From the NCBI GenBank assembly GCA_035995165.1, contig DASYKU010000131.1, positions 1 through 36,889 on the forward strand: DNA of 36,889 bases, given 5' to 3'. Shown here one piece after another: positions 25,404 through 34,110 of the stretch. The first letter of the stretch is position 1; every line of letters starts with the position of its first letter. The notes under the pieces are model-generated. The model ran no database searches and was not told where the DNA came from. It saw nothing but the letters and a program-made list of their open reading frames with translations. Both the position numbers and the translations under genes were made by a program. The stretch comes from Mycobacteriales bacterium (lineage in GTDB: Bacteria > Actinomycetota > Actinomycetes > Mycobacteriales > CADCTP01).

Positions 25404-26341
25404 CGGCACTCGCTCCGGTCGCCGCGCAGGCAACGACAACTGTTCCCACGCGCGGCGACCGGAGCGGGTCGCGCGGTGCGAACGGGTCGGTCGCCTGGAT
25501 GGTGCTGCCGGCCCTGCTGATCTTCCTCGCGTTCGGGGTCATCCCGCTGCTCGGCGCGCTCGGCCTGAGCTTCACCACCTGGGACGGGATCGGCGCGATC
25601 CACCCGTCCGGCCTCACCAGCTGGAGGGCCACCCTCACCGACCCCGGCCTGCCGCACGCGCTCTATGTCACCTTCCTGATCATGGCGTTGTCCTGGGCGT
25701 TCCAGACGCCGATGAGCCTGCTGCTCGGGGTGTTCCTGGCCGGCCGGCAGCGCTACCGGGCCGTGCTGGCGGTGGTGTACTTCGTGCCGCTGCTGCTGAG
25801 CTCGGCCGCCATCGCGATCACGTACAAGGCCCTGCTGGACCCCAACTTCGGGCTCAGCGCCGGGCTCGGCGTCGGCTTCCTGGCCCAGGACTGGCTCGGC
25901 CGGGGCCGGCTCGCCGTCGGCGTCGTGATCTTCATCGTGTCCTGGCAGTACATCCCCTTCCACTCGCTGATCTACCAAGCGGGCGTCCGGCAGATCCCGG
26001 TCTCCATGTACGAGGCGGCCCAGCTGGACGGGGCCGGCCGGGTCCGGCAGTTCTTCAGCATCACCCTGCCGCAGCTGAAGTACACGATCATCACGTCCTC
26101 GACGCTGATGGTCGTGGGATCGCTGACCTTCTTCGACCTGATCTGGGTGCTGACCGCCGGCGGCCCGGCCGACGCGACCCGGGTGCTGGCGGTGCAGATG
26201 TACATCAAGGGCTTCCAGGGCAACCAGATGGGGCCGGCCAGCGCCATCGCGGTGATCCTGGTGTTCGTCGGGCTGGGCCTGGCGCTGCTGCTGCGCCGCC
26301 TCGGCGGCGACGCCCGCGAGAGCCAGACGGAAGGAGCCTGA
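25400..26341 (+). CDS. Sugar ABC transporter permease, MalF-type
   Basis: The 313-residue protein has a short hydrophilic N-terminus, then about six membrane segments. The EAA loop, contact point for the ATPase, reads YEAAQLDGAGRVRQFFSITLPQLK. GTG 25400 overlaps the stop of the binding-protein gene (GTGA). It forms a channel with the next permease. No ATPase gene is present in the operon. Confidence 0.92.
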   Translation: MTALAPVAAQATTTVPTRGDRSGSRGANGSVAWMVLPALLIFLAFGVIPLLGALGLSFTTWDGIGAIHPSGLTSWRATLTDPGLPHALYVTFLIMALSWAFQTPMSLLLGVFLAGRQRYRAVLAVVYFVPLLLSSAAIAITYKALLDPNFGLSAGLGVGFLAQDWLGRGRLAVGVVIFIVSWQYIPFHSLIYQAGVRQIPVSMYEAAQLDGAGRVRQFFSITLPQLKYTIITSSTLMVVGSLTFFDLIWVLTAGGPADATRVLAVQMYIKGFQGNQMGPASAIAVILVFVGLGLALLLRRLGGDARESQTEGA

Positions 26342-26342
26342 G

Positions 26343-27236
26343 GTGGCGACCACGCTCACGCCCGACACCGACCAGGCGGGCGAGGCGCCGGGCCGGTCCC
26401 ACTCCGGCCGGTCCCAGAGCCCGCGGCACTGGAACTGGCCGGGCGGACTGGCCGGCTGGATCTGGCTGGGGATCGTGATCATCCCGATCTACTGGATCAT
26501 CATCACCAGCTTCAAGACCTCGGCCAACTACTTCTCGGCCAACCCGCTGAAGCCGCCGACGGACCTGACCTTCGAGAACTACAAGCTGGTCATCCAGGAA
26601 CACTTCATCCGCTACTTCTTCAACAGCCTCGTCGTGACGCTCGGCGCGGTGGTGCCGGCGGTGCTGGTCTCCTTCATGGCGGCGTACGCGATCGTGCGGG
26701 GGCGCGGCCGGTTCCTGTGGTCGACCAACGCGCTGTTCCTGGCCGGGCTGGCGATCCCGCTGCAGGCGACGATCATCCCGATCTACCTGATCATCATCCG
26801 GCTGAAGCTGTACGACAGCCTGCTCGCGATCATCCTGCCGTCGATCGCGTTCGCGATCCCGCTGTCGGTGCTGGTGCTCACGAACTTCATCCGGGACGTG
26901 CCGAACGAGCTGTTCGAGTCGATGCGGGTGGACGGCGCCAGCGAGTGGGGAACGCTGTGGCACCTGGCCTTCCCGCTGTCGCGGCCGGCCCTGGTCACCG
27001 TCACCATCTACAACGGACTGATCATCTGGAACGGGTTCCTGCTGCCGCTGGTGCTGACCCAGAGCCCGGAGCGGCGGACCCTGCCGCTGGCGCTGTCCGC
27101 GTTCCAGGGGCAATACACGGTCAACGTGCCGGCCGTGCTGGCCTCGGTCGTGCTGACCACGCTGCCGATCCTGGTCCTGTACGTGGTCGGCCGCCGGCAG
27201 CTGCTGTCCGGGCTGACCGCGGGCTTCGGCAAGTAA
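26343..27236 (+). CDS. Sugar ABC transporter permease, MalG-type
   Basis: The 297-residue protein has about six membrane segments and the EAA loop FESMRVDGASEWGTLWHLAFPLSRPAL. GTG 26343 is directly after the previous stop (1-bp gap). It is the second channel subunit of the importer. CUT1 importers in actinobacteria often borrow a shared ATPase (MsiK) encoded elsewhere, which would explain the lack of one here. Confidence 0.92.
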   Translation: MATTLTPDTDQAGEAPGRSHSGRSQSPRHWNWPGGLAGWIWLGIVIIPIYWIIITSFKTSANYFSANPLKPPTDLTFENYKLVIQEHFIRYFFNSLVVTLGAVVPAVLVSFMAAYAIVRGRGRFLWSTNALFLAGLAIPLQATIIPIYLIIIRLKLYDSLLAIILPSIAFAIPLSVLVLTNFIRDVPNELFESMRVDGASEWGTLWHLAFPLSRPALVTVTIYNGLIIWNGFLLPLVLTQSPERRTLPLALSAFQGQYTVNVPAVLASVVLTTLPILVLYVVGRRQLLSGLTAGFGK

Positions 27237-27238
27237 GC

Positions 27239-29350
27239 GTGTCGTCTCCCGACAGCGCGGCGCCCGGCCCGGCCGCTTTCGACGACGCCGTCACCGCGGT
27301 CCGGGCCGGGGCCGATCCCGGTGTCGTCGCCGCGGCGCTGGTGGCGGAGCTGACGACGGCCGAGCGGCTCGGCCTGCTCGACGGGGACGAGCCGTTCTGG
27401 ACCGGGATGCCGGACATGATGGGCCGGGGCTACAACCTCGAGCCGATCGTGGCCGGCGCCGTACCCCGGCTCGGCATCCCCGGGATCCGGTTCAGCGACG
27501 GGCCCCGGGGCGCGGTGATCGGGCGGTCCACCGCGTTCCCGGTGCCGATGGCCCGCGGCGCGACGTGGGACCCCGCGCTCGAGGAGCGCGTCGGGGAGGC
27601 CATCGGGGCCGAGATCCGGGCCCAGGGCGGGAACCTGTTCGCCGGCGTCTGCATCAACCTGCTCCGCCACCCCGCCTGGGGCCGGGCCCAGGAGACGTAC
27701 GGCGAGGAGACGGTGCTGCTCGGCGCGATGGGCGCGGCGCTGGCCCGGGGCGCGCAGCAGCACGTGCTGGCCTGCGTGAAGCACTACGCCGCCAACAGCA
27801 TGGAGAACGCGCGCTTCCGCGTCGACGTGACGATGGACGAGCGCGCGCTGCACGAGGTCTACCTGCCGCACTTCCGGGCCGTGGTCGAGGCCGGCGTCGG
27901 TGCGGTGATGAGCGCGTACAACTCGGTGAACGGGCAGTGGTGCGGGCAGAACCCGGTGCTGCTGACGGAGATCCTGCGCGGCGAGTGGGGCTTCGACGGG
28001 TTCGTCATGTCCGACTTCATCTGGGGGCTGCGCGACCCGGTCGGCTCGGTCGCGGCCGGGCTGGACCTGGAGATGCCGTTCGCGCAGCAGCGGGCGCAGG
28101 CCCTGCCGGGGGCGCTGGCCGACGGGTCGCTCGATCCCCTCGACGTCGACCGGGCCGCGGTCCGGATCCTGCGGGCCCAGCTCGCGTTCTCAGCCGGACG
28201 GTCCACTGTGGACCCGTCGCCGTCCGTCGTGGCCGGGCCGTCGCACCGGGCGCTGGCCCGGGACGTCGCGGCGCGCTCGATGGTGCTGCTGCGCAACGAG
28301 TCCGGGCTGCTGCCGCTGTCCCCGGCGACGTTGACCCGGGTGGCCGTGGTCGGGCGGCTGGCCGACGTCGCGAACACCGGCGACCACGGCTCGTCCGACG
28401 TCCGGGCGCCGTCGGTGGTGACGCCGCTGGCCGGGCTGCGGGCCGCGCTTCCGGGCGTCGAACTGACCACCGACCCGGCCGGCGCGGACGCGGCGATCGT
28501 CGTCGTCGGCTACACCGCCGCCGACGAGGGCGAGTACGTCGGATCCTTCGACCCGGCGCTGGCCGCGCTCTACCCGCCCGCCGACGACCCGTCCGCGCTC
28601 GCCGAGCTGGCCAAGGTCTGGGACGACGGCCCGCAGTCGGTCGGCGGCGACCGGGGCTCGCTGCGGCTGCACCCGGCCGACGAGGAGCTCATCCGGGCGA
28701 CCGCGGCGGCCAACCCGCGCACGGTCGTCGTCATCATGGCCGGCGCCGCGGTGGTGACCTCGCCGTGGGAGTCGGCGGTGCCGGCGATCCTGCTGGCCTG
28801 GTATCCCGGCATGGAGGGCGGCGCGGCGCTGGCCGACGTGCTGCTCGGGGACCGCTCCCCCGGCGGCCGGCTGCCGTTCGCGGTGCCGGTGGACGAGGCC
28901 GACCTGGTGCCGTTCGACCCGGAGGCGACCGCGGTCACGTACGACCGGTGGCACGGGCAGCGGAAGCTGGACCGCGACAAGGTGGCGGCGGCGTACCCGC
29001 TCGGGTTCGGGCTGTCGTACACGACGTTCCGGCTCTCCGACGCGGTTCTGTCGGTGGGCACCGCGGGGATCGAGGTCCGCGCGGTGATCGAGAACACCGG
29101 CACCCGTCCGGGCGGGCAGGTCGTCCAGGTCTACGCGCGGACGCCCGAGGGCGACCGGTTCCTGGCCGGCTTCACCCGCGCCGACCTCGCCCCGGGCGAG
29201 CGCGTCCCCGTCCGCGTCGAGATCCCGCTCCGCGTCCTCGCCACCCGCCGCGACGGCGCCTGGACCCCACCCACCGGCCACTACGACCTCGACGTCGCCA
29301 CCCACGCGGCCGACCCAGCCGCCCTCCCCCTCCCCCTGGACCTCCCGTAA
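27239..29350 (+). CDS. Glycoside hydrolase family 3 beta-glucosidase, second copy
   Basis: The 703-residue protein starts at GTG 27239, 2 bp after the permease stop. The barrel domain contains KHYAANSMENARF and nucleophile Asp259 in GFVMSDFIWG. Then come the C-terminal (alpha/beta) domain (PAILLAWYPGMEGGAALADVLLGD, SPGGRLPF) and a fibronectin-III-like domain (IENTGTRPGGQVVQVYAR). It has no signal peptide. The sequence is clearly different from the GH3 on the other strand, so the two enzymes are not a recent duplication and may split different linkages. Co-transcription with the importer points to hydrolysis of the imported sugar. The stop is TAA in the GTAA junction with the kinase gene. Confidence 0.92.
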   Translation: MSSPDSAAPGPAAFDDAVTAVRAGADPGVVAAALVAELTTAERLGLLDGDEPFWTGMPDMMGRGYNLEPIVAGAVPRLGIPGIRFSDGPRGAVIGRSTAFPVPMARGATWDPALEERVGEAIGAEIRAQGGNLFAGVCINLLRHPAWGRAQETYGEETVLLGAMGAALARGAQQHVLACVKHYAANSMENARFRVDVTMDERALHEVYLPHFRAVVEAGVGAVMSAYNSVNGQWCGQNPVLLTEILRGEWGFDGFVMSDFIWGLRDPVGSVAAGLDLEMPFAQQRAQALPGALADGSLDPLDVDRAAVRILRAQLAFSAGRSTVDPSPSVVAGPSHRALARDVAARSMVLLRNESGLLPLSPATLTRVAVVGRLADVANTGDHGSSDVRAPSVVTPLAGLRAALPGVELTTDPAGADAAIVVVGYTAADEGEYVGSFDPALAALYPPADDPSALAELAKVWDDGPQSVGGDRGSLRLHPADEELIRATAAANPRTVVVIMAGAAVVTSPWESAVPAILLAWYPGMEGGAALADVLLGDRSPGGRLPFAVPVDEADLVPFDPEATAVTYDRWHGQRKLDRDKVAAAYPLGFGLSYTTFRLSDAVLSVGTAGIEVRAVIENTGTRPGGQVVQVYARTPEGDRFLAGFTRADLAPGERVPVRVEIPLRVLATRRDGAWTPPTGHYDLDVATHAADPAALPLPLDLP

Positions 29351-30312
29351 CTCAGCCCTGGCTCGACCATCTCGTCCGGGCCGGCTTTCCGGGCGCGGCC
29401 CCGCTCGGGGCCGGGATGGAGGGGGCGGTCTACCGGCTCGGGGACGGGACGGTGGCCAAGGTGTGGCGGCGGCGGACGCCGGCCGAACTGCTGCTCTGGC
29501 AGGCGTACTACACCGACGTGGCCGCGGCCGGCCTGCCGTTCGCGACCCCGGAGATCCTGCGGGTGGACGAGGTCGACGGGACCGCGGTGACGATCGAGCG
29601 CGAGCTGCCGGGGCGCCCGCTGGACGAGTGGACGGCTTGGCCGGGCGGTCCCGACGCGGGCGCCGGGTCGGAGGACTCGGCCCGGGACCGGGACCGGCCC
29701 GACGCGGACGACGGCGTGCTCGGGATCCTGCGGGCGCTCGCGGGCGTGCCCGGGACGGCGGCGATGCGGGCGTTGCCGGTGCTGGACGAGGACCGGCCGT
29801 TCCGGCGGGACGGCGAGGACTTCCCGGCGGCGCTGGCCGGACTGCTGGCCCGCCGGACGGCCCGGTCCGGCGCGCTGCTGCGGGCGCACGTCCCCGACTT
29901 CGACCGCCGGTACGCCGCCGTCGCCGACCGCCTGGCCGCGCTCGACCCCGGCCCGGACACGCTCGTGCACGGCGACCTGGTCGCGCCGAACATCCATGTC
30001 GACGACACCGGCCGGCCGGTCGCGGTGCTCGACTTCGGCTTCCTCAGCACGGCCGGGGACCCGCGATTCGAGGCCGGGGTCACCGCCGCGATCCTCGACA
30101 TGTACGGCCCGGACGCCGCCGCGGCCACCGAGACCCGCACCGACCGGTACGCCGCCCGGCTCGGCCACCCGGCGGAGGTCCTGCGGCTCTACCGGGCCGC
30201 GTACGGGATCGCCACCGCCGACGTGTTCAGCGCCGACGGCAGCGACGGCCACTTCGCCTGGTGCGTAAGGCGTCTCACGTGCCCCGAGGTCACCGCGGCG
30301 CTGGGTCTGTGA
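29347..30312 (+). CDS. Aminoglycoside-phosphotransferase-family kinase with an abnormal (GTA) start codon
   Basis: The product would be 321 residues if it begins at GTA 29347 (xTQPWLDHLVRAGFPGAAPLGAGMEGAVYRLG). Catalytic motifs are intact: Lys in TVAKVWRR, HGDLVAPN (Asp210) and LDFGF (Asp229). The APH family phosphorylates antibiotics but also sugars and other small molecules. As the last gene of a glucoside operon it may act on a released product; that is inference. The frame has no ATG, GTG, TTG or CTG near the expected start. The first normal start is ATG 29415, which would remove most of the first strand and glycine loop. The GH3 stop overlaps as GTAA where GTGA would be expected, suggesting a G-to-A change. 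The 3' end overlaps the next, convergent gene by 23 bp. Confidence 0.75.
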   Translation, partial: VTQPWLDHLVRAGFPGAAPLGAGMEGAVYRLGDGTVAKVWRRRTPAELLLWQAYYTDVAAAGLPFATPEILRVDEVDGTAVTIERELPGRPLDEWTAWPGGPDAGAGSEDSARDRDRPDADDGVLGILRALAGVPGTAAMRALPVLDEDRPFRRDGEDFPAALAGLLARRTARSGALLRAHVPDFDRRYAAVADRLAALDPGPDTLVHGDLVAPNIHVDDTGRPVAVLDFGFLSTAGDPRFEAGVTAAILDMYGPDAAAATETRTDRYAARLGHPAEVLRLYRAAYGIATADVFSADGSDGHFAWCVRRLTCPEVTAALGL

Positions 30313-31021
30313 CGCGGCCGGCCTGCCAGTCCTCCTGGTTGCCGACCTCGTCGACGTCGACGCCGAGCGCGCGCAGCTGCGGCTTCTCCCGCAGGCTGCG
30401 CTTGAGCTCGGCGAAACCCGCGAACCCGGCCAGCCCGACGACGTGGTCCCACAACCGCAGCGCGTCCTCGTCCGAGGGCAGCCGGCTGATCACCGGCCCG
30501 AAGAACGCCACCCCGTGCGGCGGCTCGACGTGGATGATCGGCGTCCCGACGTCCCGCCCGGTCAGCCCGAGCGCCTCCTCGCCCTCGGCCCGGATGACCG
30601 GGTCGAGCGAGGGGTCCTCCAGCGCGTCCGCCAGCGTGGCCGGCAGCCCCGCCGAATCCAGGATCGGCGCGACGAACTCCCGGGTCCCGCGGCGGGCCCG
30701 GGTGGGCATGTCGTCGGCCGAGCCGGCGGCGTCGAAGATCGCCGCCCCGAACGCCGCGTACAGGTCGCCGACGGCCGGACGGCCGAGCGTCTCCCGGGTC
30801 CGCGCGGCCACCCGCAGCAGCCGCAGCCCCGCGGTGTGCCCGCCCTCGTAGCCGGCCGGGAAGTGGGTGGCGTAGTCGAGATGCTCGTTGATCATCCGCA
30901 GCGAGATGAACCGCCAGTCGACGGTGTAGTCCCGCTGCGCCACGACCCGGCGGACCCACTTGCTGGTCATCCACGCGAACGGGCAGGTCGGGTCGAAGTA
31001 GAAGTGGAGGTCGGCGCTCAT
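30290..31021 (-). CDS. DsbA-family protein, mycothiol-dependent nitroreductase-like
   Basis: The 243-residue protein starts at ATG 31021, overlapping the preceding stop (ATGA). It is a thioredoxin-fold DsbA-like protein with HFYFDPTCPFAWMTSKW at the N-terminus, DVGTPIIHV, and VAFFGPVISRLP near the C-terminus. This pattern follows mycobacterial Rv2466c, a mycothiol-dependent reductase. The active site is CPFA (Cys13, Ala16) rather than CPWC, so only one redox cysteine remains. That suggests a monothiol mechanism with mycothiol, or a different role. It has no signal peptide. It is probably co-transcribed with the dienelactone hydrolase. Confidence 0.85.
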   Translation of the reverse strand: MSADLHFYFDPTCPFAWMTSKWVRRVVAQRDYTVDWRFISLRMINEHLDYATHFPAGYEGGHTAGLRLLRVAARTRETLGRPAVGDLYAAFGAAIFDAAGSADDMPTRARRGTREFVAPILDSAGLPATLADALEDPSLDPVIRAEGEEALGLTGRDVGTPIIHVEPPHGVAFFGPVISRLPSDEDALRLWDHVVGLAGFAGFAELKRSLREKPQLRALGVDVDEVGNQEDWQAGRVTDPAPR

Positions 31022-31716
31022 GCCACGTTCGCCGTGAGGAACGCGACCGCACGTTGCCAGGCCAGGTCCGCGCTGTCCTTGTCGTACGTGCCGAGCTTGT
31101 CCTTGTCGTTGAGGAACGCGTGCCCGGCCGGGTAGTAGAAGAACTCCACCGGCGCCTGCGACTCGGCCCGGATCGTGGCCTCCTGCTGCCGGGCCTGCTC
31201 GACCGGGTAGAACGCGTCGTCCTCGCCGTAGTGGCCCTGGACCGGCGCGGTGATCGCCGAGTACTGCGGGGGCTCGCCGCCGGAGACGCCGTAGAACGGG
31301 ACGGCGGCGGCGATCCGGTCGCCCTGCTGCGCGGCCATCTGCAGGACGAACCCGCCGCCCATGCAGAAGCCGATGATGCCGACCTTGGCCGAGGTCACCG
31401 CGTCGGAGGCGAGCAGGTGGTCGACGGCGCCACCGAGGTCGCGGGCGGCCCGGTCGGCCGGCAGCTCGGACATGAACTTGCCGGCGTCGTCGGCGTCGTG
31501 CGCGACCCGCCCGCCGTAGAGGTCCGGGACGAGGGTGACGAGGCCCTCCGCGGCCAGCCGGTCGGCCACCTCGGCCATGTGGTCGTCCAGACCCCACCAC
31601 TCCTGGATGAGGACGACACCGGGGCCGGACCCGGCGGCCGGCGTGGCGAGATAGCCGTGCGCCTGGTTGCCGTTGCTGGCGAAGGTGACGTTCTGGCGGG
31701 GGTTCTCTTCGGACAT
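31018..31716 (-). CDS. Dienelactone hydrolase family protein
   Basis: The 232-residue alpha/beta hydrolase has the DLH signature: GVVLIQEWWGL with the conserved Glu, nucleophile Cys in GFCMGGGF, Asp in GEDDAFYP and His in PAGHAFLND. Cytoplasmic. DLHs open lactones in chloroaromatic breakdown, but most actinobacterial homologues have unknown esters as substrates. ATG 31716 has GGAGA upstream. It is the first gene of a two-gene operon with the DsbA-like protein, divergent from the isochorismatase-like gene. Confidence 0.92.
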   Translation of the reverse strand: MSEENPRQNVTFASNGNQAHGYLATPAAGSGPGVVLIQEWWGLDDHMAEVADRLAAEGLVTLVPDLYGGRVAHDADDAGKFMSELPADRAARDLGGAVDHLLASDAVTSAKVGIIGFCMGGGFVLQMAAQQGDRIAAAVPFYGVSGGEPPQYSAITAPVQGHYGEDDAFYPVEQARQQEATIRAESQAPVEFFYYPAGHAFLNDKDKLGTYDKDSADLAWQRAVAFLTANVA

Positions 31717-31818
31717 CAGCGACGCTCTCCTCGGGACTCGATACGCATTCCACTCCCTGTACGGGACGGGCCCGGCCCGCGTTCACCGTCGTCCCGGCCC
31801 CGCAGCAGAATCGGACGC

Positions 31819-32364
31819 ATGACTCAGGCGCTGTTGCTCATGGATCTGCAGAACGCGGTCGTCGACCGGTTCGAGGCGACCGACGCGTACCTGGACCGGG
31901 TCGTCGCGACCCAGGAACGGGCCGAGCAGGCCGCGGTGCCGGTCATCCTGGTCCGGGTCGCGTTCGGGCCCGGCTACCCCGAGGTCTCGCCGCGCAACAA
32001 GATCTTCGCCGGACTCCGGGACCGGCCCGGCATGACCACCGACCATCCCGGGTCCGAGCCGCACGAGCGGCTGCTGCGGGGCAAGGGCGAGATCGTGGTG
32101 ACCAAGAAGCGGGTCAGCGCGTTCGCCGGCAGCGACCTGGAGCTGATCCTGCGCGCGCACGACGTGACCAGCCTGGTGCTGGGCGGGATCGCGACCAGCG
32201 GCGTGGTGCTCTCGACCGTCCGGGAGGCGGCCGACCGCGACTACGAGCTGACCGTGCTGGAGGACCTCTGCCTCGACGGCGACGACGAGGTTCACCGCGT
32301 GCTGGTGGGCAAGGTCTTCCCCCGCCAGGCGACGGTCGGGACCAGCGCGGACTGGCGCCCCTAG
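31819..32364 (+). CDS. Isochorismatase-fold protein lacking the catalytic cysteine
   Basis: The 181-residue protein matches the isochorismatase/cysteine hydrolase fold: Asp9 in LLLMDLQNAVVD and Lys96 in IVVTKKRVSAF are in place. Where family enzymes have Cys (GVATxxCVxxT), this one reads GIATSGVVLSTVREA, with Val129. Ordinary amidase/nicotinamidase chemistry is therefore unlikely. This TSGVV variant may be a recurrent subfamily with another role. ATG 31819 is used because the longer frame upstream runs across the divergent dienelactone hydrolase gene. The 3' end overlaps the convergent dehydratase gene by 4 bp. Confidence 0.85.
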   Translation: MTQALLLMDLQNAVVDRFEATDAYLDRVVATQERAEQAAVPVILVRVAFGPGYPEVSPRNKIFAGLRDRPGMTTDHPGSEPHERLLRGKGEIVVTKKRVSAFAGSDLELILRAHDVTSLVLGGIATSGVVLSTVREAADRDYELTVLEDLCLDGDDEVHRVLVGKVFPRQATVGTSADWRP

Positions 32365-34073
32365 TGTGAGTCGCGGGCGACCGCGTCCCCGCTCGACCCG
32401 ATCAGGAAGTCGAGGTCGGCCCCGGTGTCGGCGCCCTGGACGGTGTCGACGTAGAGCCGCTCCCAGCCGCGCCGGGGCGTGGCCAGCGCGGCCTGCAGCG
32501 CCGCGGACGGCTCCCGGGCCTCCAGCTCGCCGGCCGGGAGGTCGACCTCCAGCCGCCGCGCGGCCACGTCCAGCACGATCGGGTCGCCGGTCCGGACCCG
32601 GTCCAGCGGGCCGCCGGCGGCGGCCTCCGGCGCGACGTGCAGCACCACCGTGCCGTACGCGGTCCCGCTCATCCGGCCGTCGCAGACCCGCACCATGTCC
32701 CGGACGCCCGCCCGCAGCAGCTTCGACGGCAGCGGCAGGTTGGCCACCTCGGGCATCCCCGGGTAGCCGCGCGGACCGCAGCCGCGCAGCACCAGCACCG
32801 AGTCGGCGTCCACGTCGAGGTCCGGGTCGTCCAGGCGGGCGTGCACGTCCTCGACCGAGTCGAAGACGACGGCCCGGCCGCGGTGCCGGAGCAGGTGCGG
32901 CGAGGCCGCCGCCGGCTTGATGATCGCGCCGGCCGGGGCCAGGTTGCCGCGCAGCACGGCGATCCCGGCGTCCGGCTGCAGCGGCTCGGCCCGGGTCCGG
33001 ATCACCTCCGGGTCCCAGATCTCGCCCGGGCCGAGCTCGTCCACCAGCGGCCGCCCGGTCACGGTCAGCGCCTCCGGGTCGAGCAGGTCCCGGACCTGCC
33101 GGAGCACGGCATGCAGCCCGCCGGCCCGGTGGAAGTCCTCCATCAGGTGCCGCCCGGCCGGCTGCAGGTCGGTCAGCAGCGGCACGCCCGAGCCGATCCG
33201 GTCGAAGTCGTCCAGCGACAGCGGTACGCCGAGCCGGCCGGCGATCGCCAGCAGGTGCACGACCGCGTTGGTCGAGCCGCCCAGCGCGGCCAGCGCGACG
33301 ATCGCGTTCCGGAACGAGCCGGCGGTCAGCACCCGGCTCGGGCGCCGCTCGGCCTCGACCATCTCGACCGCGAGCCGGCCGGTCTCGTGCGCGGCCGCGA
33401 GCAGCCGGCTGTCCGGGGCCGGCAGACCGGCCGTCCCGGGCAGGGTCGCGCCCAGTGCCTCGGCCAGCAGTCCCATCGTGGACGCGGTGCCCATCGTGTT
33501 GCAGTGCCCGCGGCTGCGGATCATCGAGGACTCGGAGTCCAGGAACGCCGCTGCGGACAGGGTCCCGGCCCGGACCTCCTCCGACAGCCGCCAGACGTCG
33601 GTCCCGCAGCCCAGCGGCACGCCCCGGAACGTCCCGGTCAGCATCGGCCCGCCCGGCACGACCACGGCCGGCAGGTCGACCGAGGCCGCGGCCATGAGCA
33701 GCGACGGGATCGTCTTGTCGCAGCCGCCGAGCAGGACCACGCCGTCGATCGGGTTGGCCCGCAGCATCTCCTCGGTGGCCATCGCGGCCATGTTGCGCCA
33801 GAGCATCGCGGTCGGCCGGACCTGCGTCTCGCCCAGCGAGACCACCGGCAGCGTGAGCGGCACGCCCCCGGCCTCCCAGACGCCCTGCTTCACGTGCTCG
33901 CCGACCTCGGTCAGGTGGCTGTTGCACGGGGTGAGGTCCGAGGCGGTGTTCGCGATCGCGATCTGCGGCCGGCCGGCGAACGCGGCGGCCGGGGCGCCGC
34001 GGCGCATCCAGGCGCGGTGGATGTAGGAGTTGCGGTCCTGACCCGCGTACCAGGCGTCGCTGCGGAGAGCCAT
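32361..34073 (-). CDS. IlvD/EDD-family sugar-acid dehydratase (arabonate/xylonate type)
   Basis: The 570-residue protein begins at ATG 34073 (MALRSDAWYAGQDRNSYIHRAW). The three Fe-S ligand cysteines are Cys50 (DLTPCNSHL), Cys118 (LLGGCDKT) and Cys191 (GHCNTMGTASTM). Their spacing agrees with [2Fe-2S] L-arabinonate/D-xylonate dehydratases. RMSGTAYGTVVLHVAPEAA holds the catalytic Ser region. Branched-chain IlvD is less likely, because ML(W)RNMAAMATEEMLRANPIDGVV is characteristic of the sugar-acid group. It converts an aldonate to the 2-keto-3-deoxy acid in non-phosphorylative pentose or hexose breakdown. It is divergent from the dehydrogenase, with only 37 bp between the starts. Confidence 0.88.
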   Translation of the reverse strand: MALRSDAWYAGQDRNSYIHRAWMRRGAPAAAFAGRPQIAIANTASDLTPCNSHLTEVGEHVKQGVWEAGGVPLTLPVVSLGETQVRPTAMLWRNMAAMATEEMLRANPIDGVVLLGGCDKTIPSLLMAAASVDLPAVVVPGGPMLTGTFRGVPLGCGTDVWRLSEEVRAGTLSAAAFLDSESSMIRSRGHCNTMGTASTMGLLAEALGATLPGTAGLPAPDSRLLAAAHETGRLAVEMVEAERRPSRVLTAGSFRNAIVALAALGGSTNAVVHLLAIAGRLGVPLSLDDFDRIGSGVPLLTDLQPAGRHLMEDFHRAGGLHAVLRQVRDLLDPEALTVTGRPLVDELGPGEIWDPEVIRTRAEPLQPDAGIAVLRGNLAPAGAIIKPAAASPHLLRHRGRAVVFDSVEDVHARLDDPDLDVDADSVLVLRGCGPRGYPGMPEVANLPLPSKLLRAGVRDMVRVCDGRMSGTAYGTVVLHVAPEAAAGGPLDRVRTGDPIVLDVAARRLEVDLPAGELEAREPSAALQAALATPRRGWERLYVDTVQGADTGADLDFLIGSSGDAVARDSH

Positions 34074-34110
34074 GCCCCCGATTCTGCCGACAGCCGGGGA
34101 CCATGACGCG

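Noticed and set aside
21321-29350. Recent duplication of the two GH3 genes
   Set aside because: The proteins differ in length (798 and 703) and in sequence around the nucleophile (VVSDYWAV versus VMSDFIWG), so they are old, separate lineages.
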